This document shows positions 35,981 to 45,225 of a stretch of DNA of 64,000 bases, in pieces. Under the pieces are notes generated by a model, which did not search any database, was not told the origin of the DNA, and was given only the letters and a program-made list of their open reading frames with translations. Source of the DNA: Pseudomonas turukhanskensis (lineage in GTDB: Bacteria; Pseudomonadota; Gammaproteobacteria; Pseudomonadales; Pseudomonadaceae). Positions within the stretch are counted from its first letter, which is position 1. The number at the start of each line of letters is the position of its first letter. The stretch spans positions 385,671 through 449,670 of the forward strand of contig NZ_BSFN01000001.1 of NCBI RefSeq assembly GCF_027922365.1, given 5' to 3'. The translations under genes and the position numbers were made by a program.

Positions 35981-36413
35981 TGTGTAGCGGTCCTTGTTCA
36001 ATGGCGGGTGCGGGTAAAACGCGGGTGCGGCTTCAAACGAACGAGACCGGCGCAGTGGCCGGTCCCGAAGTAAAACAGGTTGCTCGCCGCCTGACGAGCA
36101 ACGGTCACTGGCTATTGTTTGGCCGGAGGTTTTGCATTCATTTCTTCGGCAATTTTCAGCGATGCCAGTTGCACTAAAGCTGTGCATGGGACTGACGGCG
36201 TGGGGAGTGAAGAACACCGTCGTCCGCTGTAGGCGTGAGGGCGTCGATTCGGAACCCAGGCGCTTGCCGGAGTACGTCTATCCCCCAGCAGATTCTGGAT
36301 TCCCGCCTGCGCGGGAATGACTGAGGGGGGCATAAAATGCCGTCGCCCCCTGTAGGCGGGGGTCCGACGATCCGGGGCCACAATCTGTTAGCAGAGAAGC
36401 GTTTTAGCCGTCT
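35981..36413. repeat. Gene-free stretch with palindromic repeats
   Basis: No gene is supported here. A hairpin GTTGCTCG / CGAGCAAC lies at 36079-36102. Element 36292-36322 (ATTCCCGC / GCGGGAAT around CTGC) belongs to the GTCATTCCCGC repeat class. Element 36340-36368 (GTCGCCCCCTGTAGGCGGGGG) has a degraded copy in the same orientation at 36219-36240. Confidence 0.65.
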
Positions 36414-37094
36414 CTAGGCCTCGCGCAACGCCTTCAAATCCGCAATCTGCTGCCCCGCTCCATCAAAGTTATCCACAGCCAGCCAGCGTTCGTACCCTTT
36501 GGCGATCTCGGGCCATTCGCTGTCGATGATGGAGTACCAGGCGGTGTCGCGGTTGCGGTCTTTGATGACCATGTGCTGGCGGAACAGGCCTTCGTAGCTG
36601 AAGCCGAAACGCTCGGCGGCGCGCTTGGAGCGGGCGTTGCCGTTGTTGCATTTCCATTCCAGGCGGCGGTAGCCGTGGTCGAAGGCGTGCTTGGCCAGCA
36701 GGTAAATGACTTCGGTGGCCTGCACGCTGCGTTGCATCACGCGGCCGTAGCAGATATGGCCGATCTCGATGCTGCCGTGCACCGGGGCGATGGTCAGGTA
36801 GCTGAGCAGGCCTTGTACCTGGCCGCTGGTTTGTTCTACCACGGCGAAAAACAGGGGGTCTTTGCTGGCGGCGTTGTTGCTCAGCCAGGTGTCGAAGGCC
36901 GCGCGCTCGGCGAAGGGGCCGTAGGGCAGGTAGTCCCACAGTAACGGGTCGGAGTCGGGGCCTTGCAGAGCTTGCCACAGGTCATCGCCATGGTGTGCCG
37001 GGTCGAGGGCTTCCAGGCGTACGGTGCGGCCTTGCAGGGTGTCGCGGGTGGGTGCGACGACGGGTGTCCAGTTCAGGTGCGGGGTCAGGCTCAT
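36414..37094 (-). CDS. GNAT family N-acetyltransferase (RimJ/RimL type)
   Basis: A 226-residue acetyltransferase. It begins with the segment GRTVRLEALDPAHHGDDLW and has the RimL-like core GLLSYLTIAPVHGSIEIGHICYG, then EVIYLLAKHAFDHGYRRLEWKCNNGNARSKRAAERFGF, which includes the acetyl-CoA-binding helix region. RimJ/RimL-type enzymes acetylate protein N-termini or small amines; the substrate here is unknown. It lies 18 nt downstream of the broken acetyltransferase gene, in a minus-strand group headed by a PaiB-like gene. Confidence 0.9.
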   Translation of the reverse strand: MSLTPHLNWTPVVAPTRDTLQGRTVRLEALDPAHHGDDLWQALQGPDSDPLLWDYLPYGPFAERAAFDTWLSNNAASKDPLFFAVVEQTSGQVQGLLSYLTIAPVHGSIEIGHICYGRVMQRSVQATEVIYLLAKHAFDHGYRRLEWKCNNGNARSKRAAERFGFSYEGLFRQHMVIKDRNRDTAWYSIIDSEWPEIAKGYERWLAVDNFDGAGQQIADLKALREA

Positions 37095-37112
37095 GGGTCG
37101 GTTCCTGGCAAT

Positions 37113-37562
37113 TCAAGCGAAGAGTTTGCGGTACTGCACAAAGCCGGATCGGTCGGCGATCTTGTCGTACAGGTGCATGGCGTCGGTGTTGGTTTCGTGG
37201 GTCAGCCAGTGCACGCGAGAAGCGCCGGCGGCCTTGGCTTGCTGGTAGACGTGTTCGATCAGTTGGCGGCCAATACCGCCGCCGCGAATGCCTTCGTCTA
37301 CGTACAGGTCTTGCAGGTAGCAGTAGTTGCCGACCGTCTAGGTGGAGCGGTGGTAGATAAAGTGCACCAGGCCCACCGCTTTGTCGCCTTGCCAGGCCAA
37401 CGCGGCGTTGATGGGTTCGGCGCCGTCGAGGAAGCGTTGCCAGGTGGTGGCGCTGGTGTCATCGCTGATCACGGTTTTATAGAAGCGCTGGTAGCCCTGC
37501 CACAACGGCAGCCAGGCGGCGTGATCGGCGGCGGTGATGGCGCGGATGCTCAAGGTACTCAT
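37113..37562 (-). pseudogene. GNAT acetyltransferase interrupted by an amber codon
   Basis: The frame starts MSTLSIRAITAADHAAWLPLW and runs 74 codons to TAG (37338-37340). It continues in the same frame for another 74 codons (TVGNYCYLQDLYVDEGIRGG...YRKLFA) to TGA at 37113-37115. The second part carries the acetyl-CoA motif (VDEGIRGGGIGRQLIEHVY). Together they make a normal 149-codon GNAT protein. Relatives usually have tryptophan at this point, so one G-to-A change (TGG to TAG) explains it. It could be a real nonsense mutation or a sequencing error. The intact frame elsewhere suggests a recent event. Confidence 0.88.
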
Positions 37563-37572
37563 TGGGTTTCCT

Positions 37573-38211
37573 TTACTGGGAGCCGTGGGGTGGCATGCGG
37601 GCGGCCAGTTGGGCCTCGTTGCTCAGGCCGCTGCCGGCCAGGTTGGCGCGCACGCTGTCGTAGTCGGTTCTGTCGCGGTTCTGGCCCAGTTTCCATTTGC
37701 CTTCCAGGCGTTCGATGGGCAGTTCGAAGCCGACGATGGCGCGCAGCATGCTGTCGATATAGGCCGGCGGCGCTTCGTCGAGGGTCCAGGGCTGGGCGCG
37801 GCCTTGCTCGTGGTGGGCGGTCAATTCGCTCAGCAACAGACGCAGGCGTTCGGGGTCATCGAAGGTTTCGGCCTGGCCGTAGGCGTGAATGGCGATGTAG
37901 TTCCAGGTGGGCACCGCTTTGCCGTGTTCGGCTTTGCTCGGGTAGTAGCCGGGGCTGATGTAGGCCTGCTCGCCAGGGAAGATCACCAGCACTTCGGCGC
38001 CTGCCTGGAAGGTTTTCCATTGCGGGTTGGCCTTGGCGAAGTGGCCTTTCAAGGTGCCCAGGTTTCCGGCGCCCGGCACCAGCAGCAAGGGAAGATGGCT
38101 GGCTTGCATGCCGTTTTCGTCTTGGCTGACCAGAATGGCCAAGGGTGTTTGCACCATCTGCGCGTGCAGGGTGGGCAGGTCTTCTTCGCGAAATGCAGCA
38201 GGCGTGTACAT
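37573..38211 (-). CDS. PaiB-like FMN-binding protein
   Basis: A 212-residue protein of the PaiB family, named for a Bacillus negative regulator of sporulation and protease genes that folds like FMN-binding split barrels. Recognisable segments are MYTPAAFREEDLPTLH, ASHLPLLL, PGEQAYISPGYYPSK, VPTWNYIAIHAYG and the terminal EGKWKLGQNR. The gene is 10 nt upstream of the broken GNAT gene and is divergent from a MocR regulator (38430). In Bacillus, paiA (an acetyltransferase) and paiB are also neighbours, so the grouping with GNAT genes is meaningful. Confidence 0.9.
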   Translation of the reverse strand: MYTPAAFREEDLPTLHAQMVQTPLAILVSQDENGMQASHLPLLLVPGAGNLGTLKGHFAKANPQWKTFQAGAEVLVIFPGEQAYISPGYYPSKAEHGKAVPTWNYIAIHAYGQAETFDDPERLRLLLSELTAHHEQGRAQPWTLDEAPPAYIDSMLRAIVGFELPIERLEGKWKLGQNRDRTDYDSVRANLAGSGLSNEAQLAARMPPHGSQ

Positions 38212-38323
38212 GGTGGCTCTCCAACAGATGGACTGATGCTAGGGGAGCTATTGGTCTGTTGTAAGAGCCATTTATGGCTATTTTCATGGGGCCAATTTAG
38301 GCTGAGAAACCGCGACGCTTTGT

Positions 38324-38420
38324 TGTGGGAGAGGCGTCAGCCTCGATTGGGCCGCTTGCAAAGGTTTCAAACGGAGCCCTATCAACGCCAACAGTATCGC
38401 GGCTAAGCCGCTCCTACAGG
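38324..38420. repeat. REPIN-like inverted pair upstream of the MocR gene
   Basis: TGTGGGAGAGGCGTCAGCC (38324-) and the inverted ATCGCGGCTAAGCCGCTCC (38396-) share the Pseudomonas REP flanks (GTGGGAG / CTCCTACAGG). They are separated by about 45 nt. The second ends 9 nt before the MocR start codon, so it may influence its expression. Confidence 0.75.
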
Positions 38421-38429
38421 TTCTTCGTT

Positions 38430-39908
38430 ATGCCACCGACGCCGCTTCCGTTTGACCCTTCGGGTATCCAGCTGGACCGCAAGCAGGGTTTGTCACGCCA
38501 GCTCTATCAGGCCCTGCGTGAGCGCATCCTCGGCGGCCAGCTCGGCAGCCTGGTGCGCCTGCCGGCTACTCGCGATCTGGCAGAAGCCCTGGGGGTGTCG
38601 CGCAATACCGTGGTGCGTGCCTACGACCAGCTGTATGCCGAAGGGTATCTGCAGGGGCGCATTGGCGATGGCACCTACGTGGCGGAATTGGCCACCAAGG
38701 GACGTGGCAAGACGGCGAAGAAACCGGTCGAGCCGCCCAGCAGCGTGCCGCACAGCAACCTGCTCGATCGTTTGCAAACTCAGTATCTGCCCGAGCCGCG
38801 CCTGGATGCGCCGCGGGCCTTTCGCGTCGGCATTCCGGCCTTTGACCTGTTTCCCTTCGAAACCTGGGCGCGCCTGCAGGCCAATTTCTGGCGTCGCCCG
38901 CCCATGGCCAGCCTCGGTTATGGCGCTGCGGCCGGCGACCCGCAGCTGCGCGAGCTGATCGCCGCCTATCTGCGCAATAGCCGTGGGCTGGTGTGTGACC
39001 CGGCGCAGGTGATCATCACCAGTGGCGCTCAGCAGGCCATCAGTTTGTGCGCGCAACTGTTGGTGAATGTTGGCGATGGCGTGGCAGTGGAAAACCCCGG
39101 TTACCGCGCCGCCGGCAAAGCGTTTGCCCTGGCCGGTGCGCGCCTGCATGGCGTGGCGGTGGACGAAGACGGCTTTGATAGCCGGCAATTGGCCGGGCTC
39201 AAGGATTGCCGCCTGGCGTATGTCACGCCCTCGCACCAATACCCCACGGGCGTGACCCTGTCGTTGCCACGCCGCTTGCAGTTGCTGGAATGGGCGGCGC
39301 GCGAGCAGGCCTGGATTGTCGAGGACGATTACGACGGCGAGTACCGTTACCGGGGCACGCCGTTGTCGCCGCTGGCGGCGTTGGACCAGCATGGTCGGGT
39401 GCTGTATGTGGGCACCTTTTCCAAGATCGCATTCCCCGGTTTGCGCCTGGGCTATCTGGTGGTTCCGCCGGCGCTGACGGCCGCATTCAGTCAGGTGCGC
39501 GCCCTGGGGGTGCGCCATTCGGAAATCGGCACCCAGGCAGTGATGGCCGAGTTTATTGCGGCGGGGCATTTCCAGCGGCACATCCGCCGCATGCGCCGCG
39601 CGGCTCAGGCGCGCCGCGATGCCGTGCTCAAAGGTTGGCCGAGCGAGGTGGCCGGTTGTCAGCCATTGCCTGCGGTGGACGCCGGCCTGCACCTGAGCGT
39701 GCGGGTGGCCAGCCGGGCACGGGAGCTGGAATTGGTGGAAAAGGCGGCGGCGGTGGGTGTGGAGCTCAATGCCCTGAGTGACTACTGGCTGGACGATTCA
39801 CCGGGCAGTGCCGACGAGCGTGCCGGGCTGGTGCTGGGCTTTGCCGGGGTTAACCAAGCCCATATCGCCATTGCGCTGGCGGCGCTGAAGAAAGCGTGGA
39901 GGCAATAA
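38430..39908 (+). CDS. MocR/PdxR-like regulator with aminotransferase domain
   Basis: A 492-residue fusion of a GntR-type winged helix (about residues 18-85; PATRDLAEALGVSRNTVVRAYDQL) with a fold-type I aminotransferase domain (about 130-490). The pyridoxal-phosphate lysine is Lys332 in GTFSKIAFPGLRLGY, and the ring-nitrogen aspartate lies in VEDDYDGEYRY. Such proteins sense PLP or its adducts and control a divergent gene, here most likely the PaiB-GNAT group on the minus strand. The ATG at 38430 gives the family N-terminus; the open frame upstream is repeat sequence. Confidence 0.93.
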   Translation: MPPTPLPFDPSGIQLDRKQGLSRQLYQALRERILGGQLGSLVRLPATRDLAEALGVSRNTVVRAYDQLYAEGYLQGRIGDGTYVAELATKGRGKTAKKPVEPPSSVPHSNLLDRLQTQYLPEPRLDAPRAFRVGIPAFDLFPFETWARLQANFWRRPPMASLGYGAAAGDPQLRELIAAYLRNSRGLVCDPAQVIITSGAQQAISLCAQLLVNVGDGVAVENPGYRAAGKAFALAGARLHGVAVDEDGFDSRQLAGLKDCRLAYVTPSHQYPTGVTLSLPRRLQLLEWAAREQAWIVEDDYDGEYRYRGTPLSPLAALDQHGRVLYVGTFSKIAFPGLRLGYLVVPPALTAAFSQVRALGVRHSEIGTQAVMAEFIAAGHFQRHIRRMRRAAQARRDAVLKGWPSEVAGCQPLPAVDAGLHLSVRVASRARELELVEKAAAVGVELNALSDYWLDDSPGSADERAGLVLGFAGVNQAHIAIALAALKKAWRQ

Positions 39909-39937
39909 AAAACCCGGAGCAAAGCGCCGGGTTTTTT
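39907..39937. terminator. Bidirectional terminator between the MocR and Tim44 genes
   Basis: The 11-bp stem AAAAAACCCGG / CCGGGTTTTTT has a 9-nt loop. It starts at the MocR stop codon and serves both convergent genes. Confidence 0.88.
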
Positions 39938-39951
39938 GTGTAGCCAATGAC

Positions 39952-40818
39952 TTAGTTCTGACGAATACCGGCCACCAGCCACGGTGCGTTTTCGCTATTG
40001 GCTCGCTCCATGCGCCAGCTTTCGCTGAAGGCTTCACCTTGGTCGAAACGCGAGGTTTTGACGGTGCCGCTGAAGGTCAGGGTGGCTACGGTTTTATCAG
40101 CCAGTTCGTCGATACCCTCGAGCTGTGCGTGCAGGTCTTCCACGTAGGTGGACTGGAAGCCGTCGCCCAGATCGGCGCGCTCGGTTTTCAGGAAGCTGAG
40201 CATCTGCGGGGTCACGAACTCGGCGATCTTGTCCATTTCCGCCGCGTCCCAATGCTGTTGCAGGGCCATGAAGTGCTCTTTGCCGGCTTCGACAAAACGC
40301 TGCTCATTGAACCAGCTCGGCGCATTGATCACTGGCGCTGCGGCTGCCGCGCTGCTGCCACCAAAAATGGTGTTGGCGGGCGGAATAACCGGTTGGTTCG
40401 GCGGCAGATCACGCTGCATCGGTGCATAGCCACCCACGCCAGCCGGTTGCCCAGCGGCTTGCTGACGGCGACGTGCGGCGATAAAGCGGAAGATCACAAA
40501 GGCGATCAGGCCGATGATGAGGAAGTCGAATATTTGCATGCCCTGGAAGCCACCGCCCATAAACATGGAGGCCAGCAGGCCGCCAGCGGCCAGGCCTGCC
40601 AGTGGGCCCAGCCAGCGCGAGGCGCCGCCGGCTGCAGCAGCGGCCGGTGCGGCTTTACCCGGCGCAGCCGCTTGGCTGGCCGGCGGGGTGGCCTGACGGG
40701 TTTGGTGGGTAGGCGCGGAGCCGAAGGATTTACCGCCGCCCATGCGCTTTGCATTGGCGTCGAGGCTGAGCGTCAACGCTACGCAAAGCATCATGGCCAG
40801 GCTGATGAAACGCTTCAT
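39952..40818 (-). CDS. Tim44-domain membrane protein
   Basis: A 288-residue protein with an N-terminal signal (MKRFISLAMMLCVALTLSLDANA), an alanine/proline-rich region, glycine-rich hydrophobic segments (LAGLAAGGLLASMFMGGG, then IFDFLIIGLIAFVIFRFI) and a C-terminal Tim44-like domain (about 165-288, FVEAGKEHFMALQQHWDAAEMD...). The Tim44 fold is shared with a mitochondrial import component; the bacterial role is unknown, probably at the inner membrane. It lies close to uvrD, as in other pseudomonads. Confidence 0.88.
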   Translation of the reverse strand: MKRFISLAMMLCVALTLSLDANAKRMGGGKSFGSAPTHQTRQATPPASQAAAPGKAAPAAAAAGGASRWLGPLAGLAAGGLLASMFMGGGFQGMQIFDFLIIGLIAFVIFRFIAARRRQQAAGQPAGVGGYAPMQRDLPPNQPVIPPANTIFGGSSAAAAAPVINAPSWFNEQRFVEAGKEHFMALQQHWDAAEMDKIAEFVTPQMLSFLKTERADLGDGFQSTYVEDLHAQLEGIDELADKTVATLTFSGTVKTSRFDQGEAFSESWRMERANSENAPWLVAGIRQN

Positions 40819-40917
40819 GGTTCACAACTCTCTTAAATGGATTCAACGCGCGCCATGTTGCACAGGGCGCTTGATGATGACCAGCGGCAGTATGTTTCCG
40901 GATTTATGCCCTAACGC

Positions 40918-42684
40918 TTATTGACTGTCAGGACCGCAGCCAAGCTTAACGCGCAACTGATGATCTTTATGTAGGACAATGCTGCCCGGCTTGCCGTTCG
41001 TGTAATCGAAGTTACGGCTGAACCAGGCCGCCGACTCCGTCAGCGTGGCGTCTGCCGCTGGCACGGCAAGTTCCCAATCCGGGTCATCGGCCAGGCGACA
41101 GCCCGCACTCAGCTGGTAGCGCGGTGCGTCATCGCCCACCCCGGGGGCCTGGGGTTCGGGCTGAAACGGCATGCTGATCAGCATCAGGCCTTTGCTGCCG
41201 TCATTGACGTACTGGAACAGCAGCTCCTCACCGCGGATATCCAGCAAGCCGCTGCCCACCCGTTCAAAGCCGAACGGCTGGATTTTGATCAGCACGCCGC
41301 GACTGCGCTGGTACACCCAGCCAGGCTTGCTGGTGTCCAGAGGGCTGGAGGAGTAGGAGAGGGTTTCCAGGTGCTGCAGGCGCAGTTTGCCAGCGCCATC
41401 GGAGTAAGCATGGAACAGCTCGTAAGCACCATCGCCCCGCGCTTTGATCAGCGCTTGCCCCTCGCCAATTGGCAGCACCTCACGCAAGCGCAAGTCTTCG
41501 CCGCCGTCGCCGGCTATCGCCCGGTTGACGGTCTGGCCCTGACGCAACTGATAAACAAGCTGCTCGATCGGTGCCTTGCCGTTTTGCGGGCGGTAGGCAA
41601 AGCGCAGCGCTTCTATCTGCCAGTGTGGCGTTTTGACCACCACCCGGCTCGTTGCTGGCAATACGCAGCGCTGCTGGCGTATGGCGGCGGTGACGCCGGG
41701 GTAGTCATCGTTAAGGCAGAAGTCTTCGGCCATCACCGACTTCGATGGGTAGGGCTCTTTGTCCGCGCCCAGGCGCGGGTTGGCGTTGTTGGGGCACGCG
41801 GGCGGTTGCAGATCGAGGGTATCGCGGTTGTCGGCGTAGCCGTCGCCTTCTTCACGCAGGTCGACATACCAGCGCTCCAGCGCCGGACGGGGCAGTTTCT
41901 GCGTCGCCTTCAAGCGCAGCTGGGGCGTGGCGCCGGAGGCCAGCTCGAAGTTGGTGTCAAACCACGCCGGGCCATGCTGGAACATCAATTGTTCCAGCGT
42001 CGATTCGGGGAACCTGGCGTACACCAGCGGATGGGTGAACTCGAACTGCGGCAGCGCAAAGCAGGCTTTCTCCAGCGGCAGTTCAGCCACCGGCTTGCCC
42101 TGGCTGATGCTGACCGCGTGAATACTCGACGTGGGCTGGTGGTAACCCTCTTCAGCCATCAGGGCGATATCGCCGCGCACATCCAGCAGCACGCCAGAGC
42201 CGATATCCACCACGCGCAGTGGGTTGATTTGCACCAGGTGCAGATGGTTTTCCTGTTGCACCGAAATCCAGCCAGGCATGCGGGCGTCGGTAAACCAGTT
42301 CTGGGTGAGGTCGCGCACCAGCGACTGGCTGCGCAGGCGGTCGTTCTCCATATACAGGCGGGCCAACTCGAAATTGCCACTGGTGCGGTACAGCACCAGG
42401 GCATCGTTGGGGCCGGCGCTGACGGCTTCGAACACGGTGGTCAGCTGGGCGTCTTCCTCATTGGCGCCCAAGGCCAGGCCGAGTTTTTCGTTGCTTAGCG
42501 GGCGCCCGTTTACGCGCAGCATGATGGTCACCTCCTCGCGCCGCATGCCGGTGTTCCAGTCGCGGTAATGGCTGACTTTGCGCTCGACCGACAGCGCCGG
42601 GCCGTCTTTGCCAAACCAGCCGGCAACGGCCGTGAGGGGGATAAGAAAAGAGGCGAGCAAAGCCAATACAGGAGAGAGGCGCAC
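40918..42684 (-). CDS. Unknown secreted protein
   Basis: I do not recognise this 588-residue protein. The GTG at 42684, 8 nt after AAGGA, gives a clean signal peptide (MRLSPVLALLASFLIPLTAVAGW), so it is probably periplasmic or envelope-associated. The frame is open to 42756, but the extra residues come from a REP element. The protein has no other membrane segment. Cysteines occur in DLQPPACPNN, MAEDFCLNDD, QRCVLPATS, SAGCRLAD and LGCGPDSQ, which would suit disulphides. Beta-rich sequence and recurring 'GxGLLDIRGE' / 'GSGVLLDVRGD' segments hint at an internal duplication or propeller. It sits between Tim44 and uvrD on the same strand. Confidence 0.8.
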   Translation of the reverse strand: MRLSPVLALLASFLIPLTAVAGWFGKDGPALSVERKVSHYRDWNTGMRREEVTIMLRVNGRPLSNEKLGLALGANEEDAQLTTVFEAVSAGPNDALVLYRTSGNFELARLYMENDRLRSQSLVRDLTQNWFTDARMPGWISVQQENHLHLVQINPLRVVDIGSGVLLDVRGDIALMAEEGYHQPTSSIHAVSISQGKPVAELPLEKACFALPQFEFTHPLVYARFPESTLEQLMFQHGPAWFDTNFELASGATPQLRLKATQKLPRPALERWYVDLREEGDGYADNRDTLDLQPPACPNNANPRLGADKEPYPSKSVMAEDFCLNDDYPGVTAAIRQQRCVLPATSRVVVKTPHWQIEALRFAYRPQNGKAPIEQLVYQLRQGQTVNRAIAGDGGEDLRLREVLPIGEGQALIKARGDGAYELFHAYSDGAGKLRLQHLETLSYSSSPLDTSKPGWVYQRSRGVLIKIQPFGFERVGSGLLDIRGEELLFQYVNDGSKGLMLISMPFQPEPQAPGVGDDAPRYQLSAGCRLADDPDWELAVPAADATLTESAAWFSRNFDYTNGKPGSIVLHKDHQLRVKLGCGPDSQ

Positions 42685-42724
42685 GGCGAGAATCCTTTCG
42701 ACCGAAAATGGGGGGCGCAAAAGC

Positions 42725-42790
42725 ATCGCGGCTAAAGCCGCTCCCACAGGTTTCACGCGTACCCGTAGGAGCGGCTTTAGCCGCGATTGG
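42725..42790. repeat. REPIN (inverted REP pair)
   Basis: ATCGCGGCTAAAGCCGCTCC (42725-) and its inverted copy GGAGCGGCTTTAGCCGCGAT (42769-) flank 24 nt. Each arm is itself palindromic. This is the common Pseudomonas REP core, between uvrD and the unknown secreted protein. Confidence 0.88.
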
Positions 42791-42811
42791 TTCTAACAGA
42801 AAACGCAGGGG

Positions 42812-45001
42812 TTAAAGCGGCTCAAGCTTGGCGTAGCCCATCATCAACCACTTGCTGCCCTCAGCCGCGAAGTTCACCTGCACGCGCGCCTGAGCTCCGG
42901 CACCTTCGAAGTTGAGAATCACGCCCTCGCCAAACAACGCATGTTTCACCGCTTGGCCGAGGCGGAATTCGGTGTCCGGCACTTCTGCGTTGGCAAACAT
43001 GCTGCTGGTGTTGGCGCCTTTGTTGCTGCTGCCGTACGGACGGCTGACGCTGTTGGACAGGCGCACTTCCTGAATCAGCGCCGGCGGCACTTCGCGCACG
43101 AACCGCGAGACCTTGTTGTAGGTCTCGCTGCCATACAGGCGGCGGGTTTCGGCGTAGGTGAGCACCAGGTTCTGCATGGCGCGGGTGATGCCCACGTAGG
43201 CAAGGCGCCGTTCTTCCTCAAGCCGGCCGGGTTCTTCCAGGCTCATCTTGTGCGGGAACAGGCCTTCTTCCATGCCCACCAGGAACACCAGGGGGAATTC
43301 CAGGCCTTTGGCGCTGTGCAGCGTCATCAGCTGCACGCTGTCTTCGTGTTCGTCGGCTTGCGAGTCGCCGGCTTCGAGCGAGGCGTGGCCGAGGAAGGCG
43401 GCCAGCGGCGTCAGGTCATCTTCTTCGTTGTTCTCGAAGTTGCGCGCGGCGCTCACCAGTTCCTCAAGGTTTTCCACCCGGGCCTGGCCTTTTTCGCCTT
43501 TTTCTTCCTTGTGGTAGGTGATCAGCCCGGACTGCTCGATGACCGTTTGGGTCATCAGGTGCAGGGGCATGTCCATCACCTTGGCGGCGAGGTTTTCGAT
43601 CAGCTCGATAAACCCGCCCAGTGCGGTGGCGGCGCGGCCGGTCACGCCTTTGTTGGCGACCAGCTGGCGCAGCGCTTCCCACATTGACAGGTCGCTGTGG
43701 CGCGCGTGCTCGCGGATGGCTTCGACGGTTTTCTCGCCAATGCCACGGGCCGGTACGTTGATCACCCGCTCAAGTGCCGCGTCGTTGCCACGGCCTTCGA
43801 GCAGGCGCAGGTAAGCCATGGCGTTCTTGATTTCGGCACGTTCGAAGAAGCGCTGGCCGCCGTAGATGCGGTAGGGGATCTTCTCGCGCAAGAGCGCTTC
43901 TTCCAGCACCCGCGACTGGGCGTTGGAGCGGTACAAAATGGCGATTTCGCTGCGCAGCAGGCCGTTTTTGCGCAGGTTGTCTTCGATGGTTTCCACCACG
44001 TAACGGGCTTCGTCGTGCTCGTTGAACGCGGCGTACAGGCTGATGGCATCGCCGTCGCCACCGTCGGTCCACAGCTCTTTGCCCAGGCGCCCGCTGTTAT
44101 TGACGATCAGGGCGTTGGCGGCTTTGAGAATGCTGGCCGTGGAGCGGTAGTTCTGCTCCAGGCGGATGGTCTCGGCGTCGGGGAAGTCGCTGGAATACTG
44201 GTGAATGTTTTCGATCTTGGCACCGCGCCAGCCGTAGATGGACTGGTCGTCATCGCCCACCACCATCAGGCTGTCGCCGCCTTTGCCGAGCAGGCGCAGC
44301 CAGGCGTATTGCACGGCGTTGGTGTCCTGGAATTCGTCCACCAGAATGTGGCGGAAACGGCGCTGGTAGTGTTCCAGCAAGCCCGGGTGGTCGCGCCACA
44401 GGTCCAGGGCGCGCAGCAGCAGCTCGGAGAAGTCGATGACGCCTGCGCGCAGGCAGGCCGCTTCGTAGGCCTCGTAAATGCTGCGCATGGTGGCCAGGAA
44501 CATATCGCCGCTGGGCTGGATATGTTTGGGCCGCAGCCCTTCGTCTTTCTGGCCGTTGATAAACCACTGGGCCTGGCGGGCCGGCCAGCGCTGTTCGTCC
44601 AGCCCCAGTTCGCGGATAACCCGTTTGACCAGGCGTTGCTGGTCATCGCTATCGAGAATCTGAAAGCTCTGGCTCAACCCGGCTTCCTGCCAGTGCGCGC
44701 GCAACAGGCGGTGCGCCAGGCCGTGGAAGGTGCCCACCCACATGCCGGCCGGGTTCAAGCCCAGCAACTGCTCGATGCGATGGCGCATCTCGGCAGCGGC
44801 CTTGTTGGTGAACGTCACCGACAGAATCGAGTGCGGCGAGGCGTTTTCCACCTGGATCAACCAGGCGATACGGTGCACCAGCACGCGGGTTTTGCCGGAA
44901 CCTGCGCCGGCCAGAACCAACTGACGCCCCACCGGGGCCGCTACGGCCTGGCGTTGAGCATCGTTGAGGGAATTGAGCAGAAGGGAGAGGTCGTCGCGCA
45001 T
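42812..45001 (-). CDS. uvrD: DNA helicase II UvrD
   Basis: A 729-residue superfamily 1A 3'-5' helicase used in nucleotide excision and mismatch repair. Motif I is AGAGSGKT (31-38). Further motifs are TFTNKAAAEM (Ia), VDEFQDTN (II), GDDDQSIYGWRGA (III), EQNYRST (IV), LMTLHSAKGLEF (V) and YVGITRA (VI). The C-terminus has the Tudor-like tail (FGEGVILNFEG to KLEPL). No LexA box was found upstream. Confidence 0.98.
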   Translation of the reverse strand: MRDDLSLLLNSLNDAQRQAVAAPVGRQLVLAGAGSGKTRVLVHRIAWLIQVENASPHSILSVTFTNKAAAEMRHRIEQLLGLNPAGMWVGTFHGLAHRLLRAHWQEAGLSQSFQILDSDDQQRLVKRVIRELGLDEQRWPARQAQWFINGQKDEGLRPKHIQPSGDMFLATMRSIYEAYEAACLRAGVIDFSELLLRALDLWRDHPGLLEHYQRRFRHILVDEFQDTNAVQYAWLRLLGKGGDSLMVVGDDDQSIYGWRGAKIENIHQYSSDFPDAETIRLEQNYRSTASILKAANALIVNNSGRLGKELWTDGGDGDAISLYAAFNEHDEARYVVETIEDNLRKNGLLRSEIAILYRSNAQSRVLEEALLREKIPYRIYGGQRFFERAEIKNAMAYLRLLEGRGNDAALERVINVPARGIGEKTVEAIREHARHSDLSMWEALRQLVANKGVTGRAATALGGFIELIENLAAKVMDMPLHLMTQTVIEQSGLITYHKEEKGEKGQARVENLEELVSAARNFENNEEDDLTPLAAFLGHASLEAGDSQADEHEDSVQLMTLHSAKGLEFPLVFLVGMEEGLFPHKMSLEEPGRLEEERRLAYVGITRAMQNLVLTYAETRRLYGSETYNKVSRFVREVPPALIQEVRLSNSVSRPYGSSNKGANTSSMFANAEVPDTEFRLGQAVKHALFGEGVILNFEGAGAQARVQVNFAAEGSKWLMMGYAKLEPL

Positions 45002-45225
45002 CGCGGCATTCTAGGGGGCTGGGGTAGTGAGGGCAAACGCCGCAAGTCCCATTTGCACACCCGTACCAATAGCGACGACTGGCGAGTCTGTAGGCAAACG
45101 CTCGGCCTTCTATCGAAAGTACGGGGTATTCATGTTGAAAATGCCGATATTGAGCCTTGGGAGACGGGCGCGGCTTGTGTATGCTCCGGCCACGACTAGG
45201 CACAACCATTACAAGAAAAGGGCCT

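Noticed and set aside
35981..36217. N-terminal extension of the spermidine-synthase fusion
   Set aside because: The residues are low-complexity and come from repeat DNA; ATG 35980 has a good ribosome-binding site.
45002..45225. LexA box for uvrD
   Set aside because: No CTG-10 nt-CAG with a good match was found in the gap.
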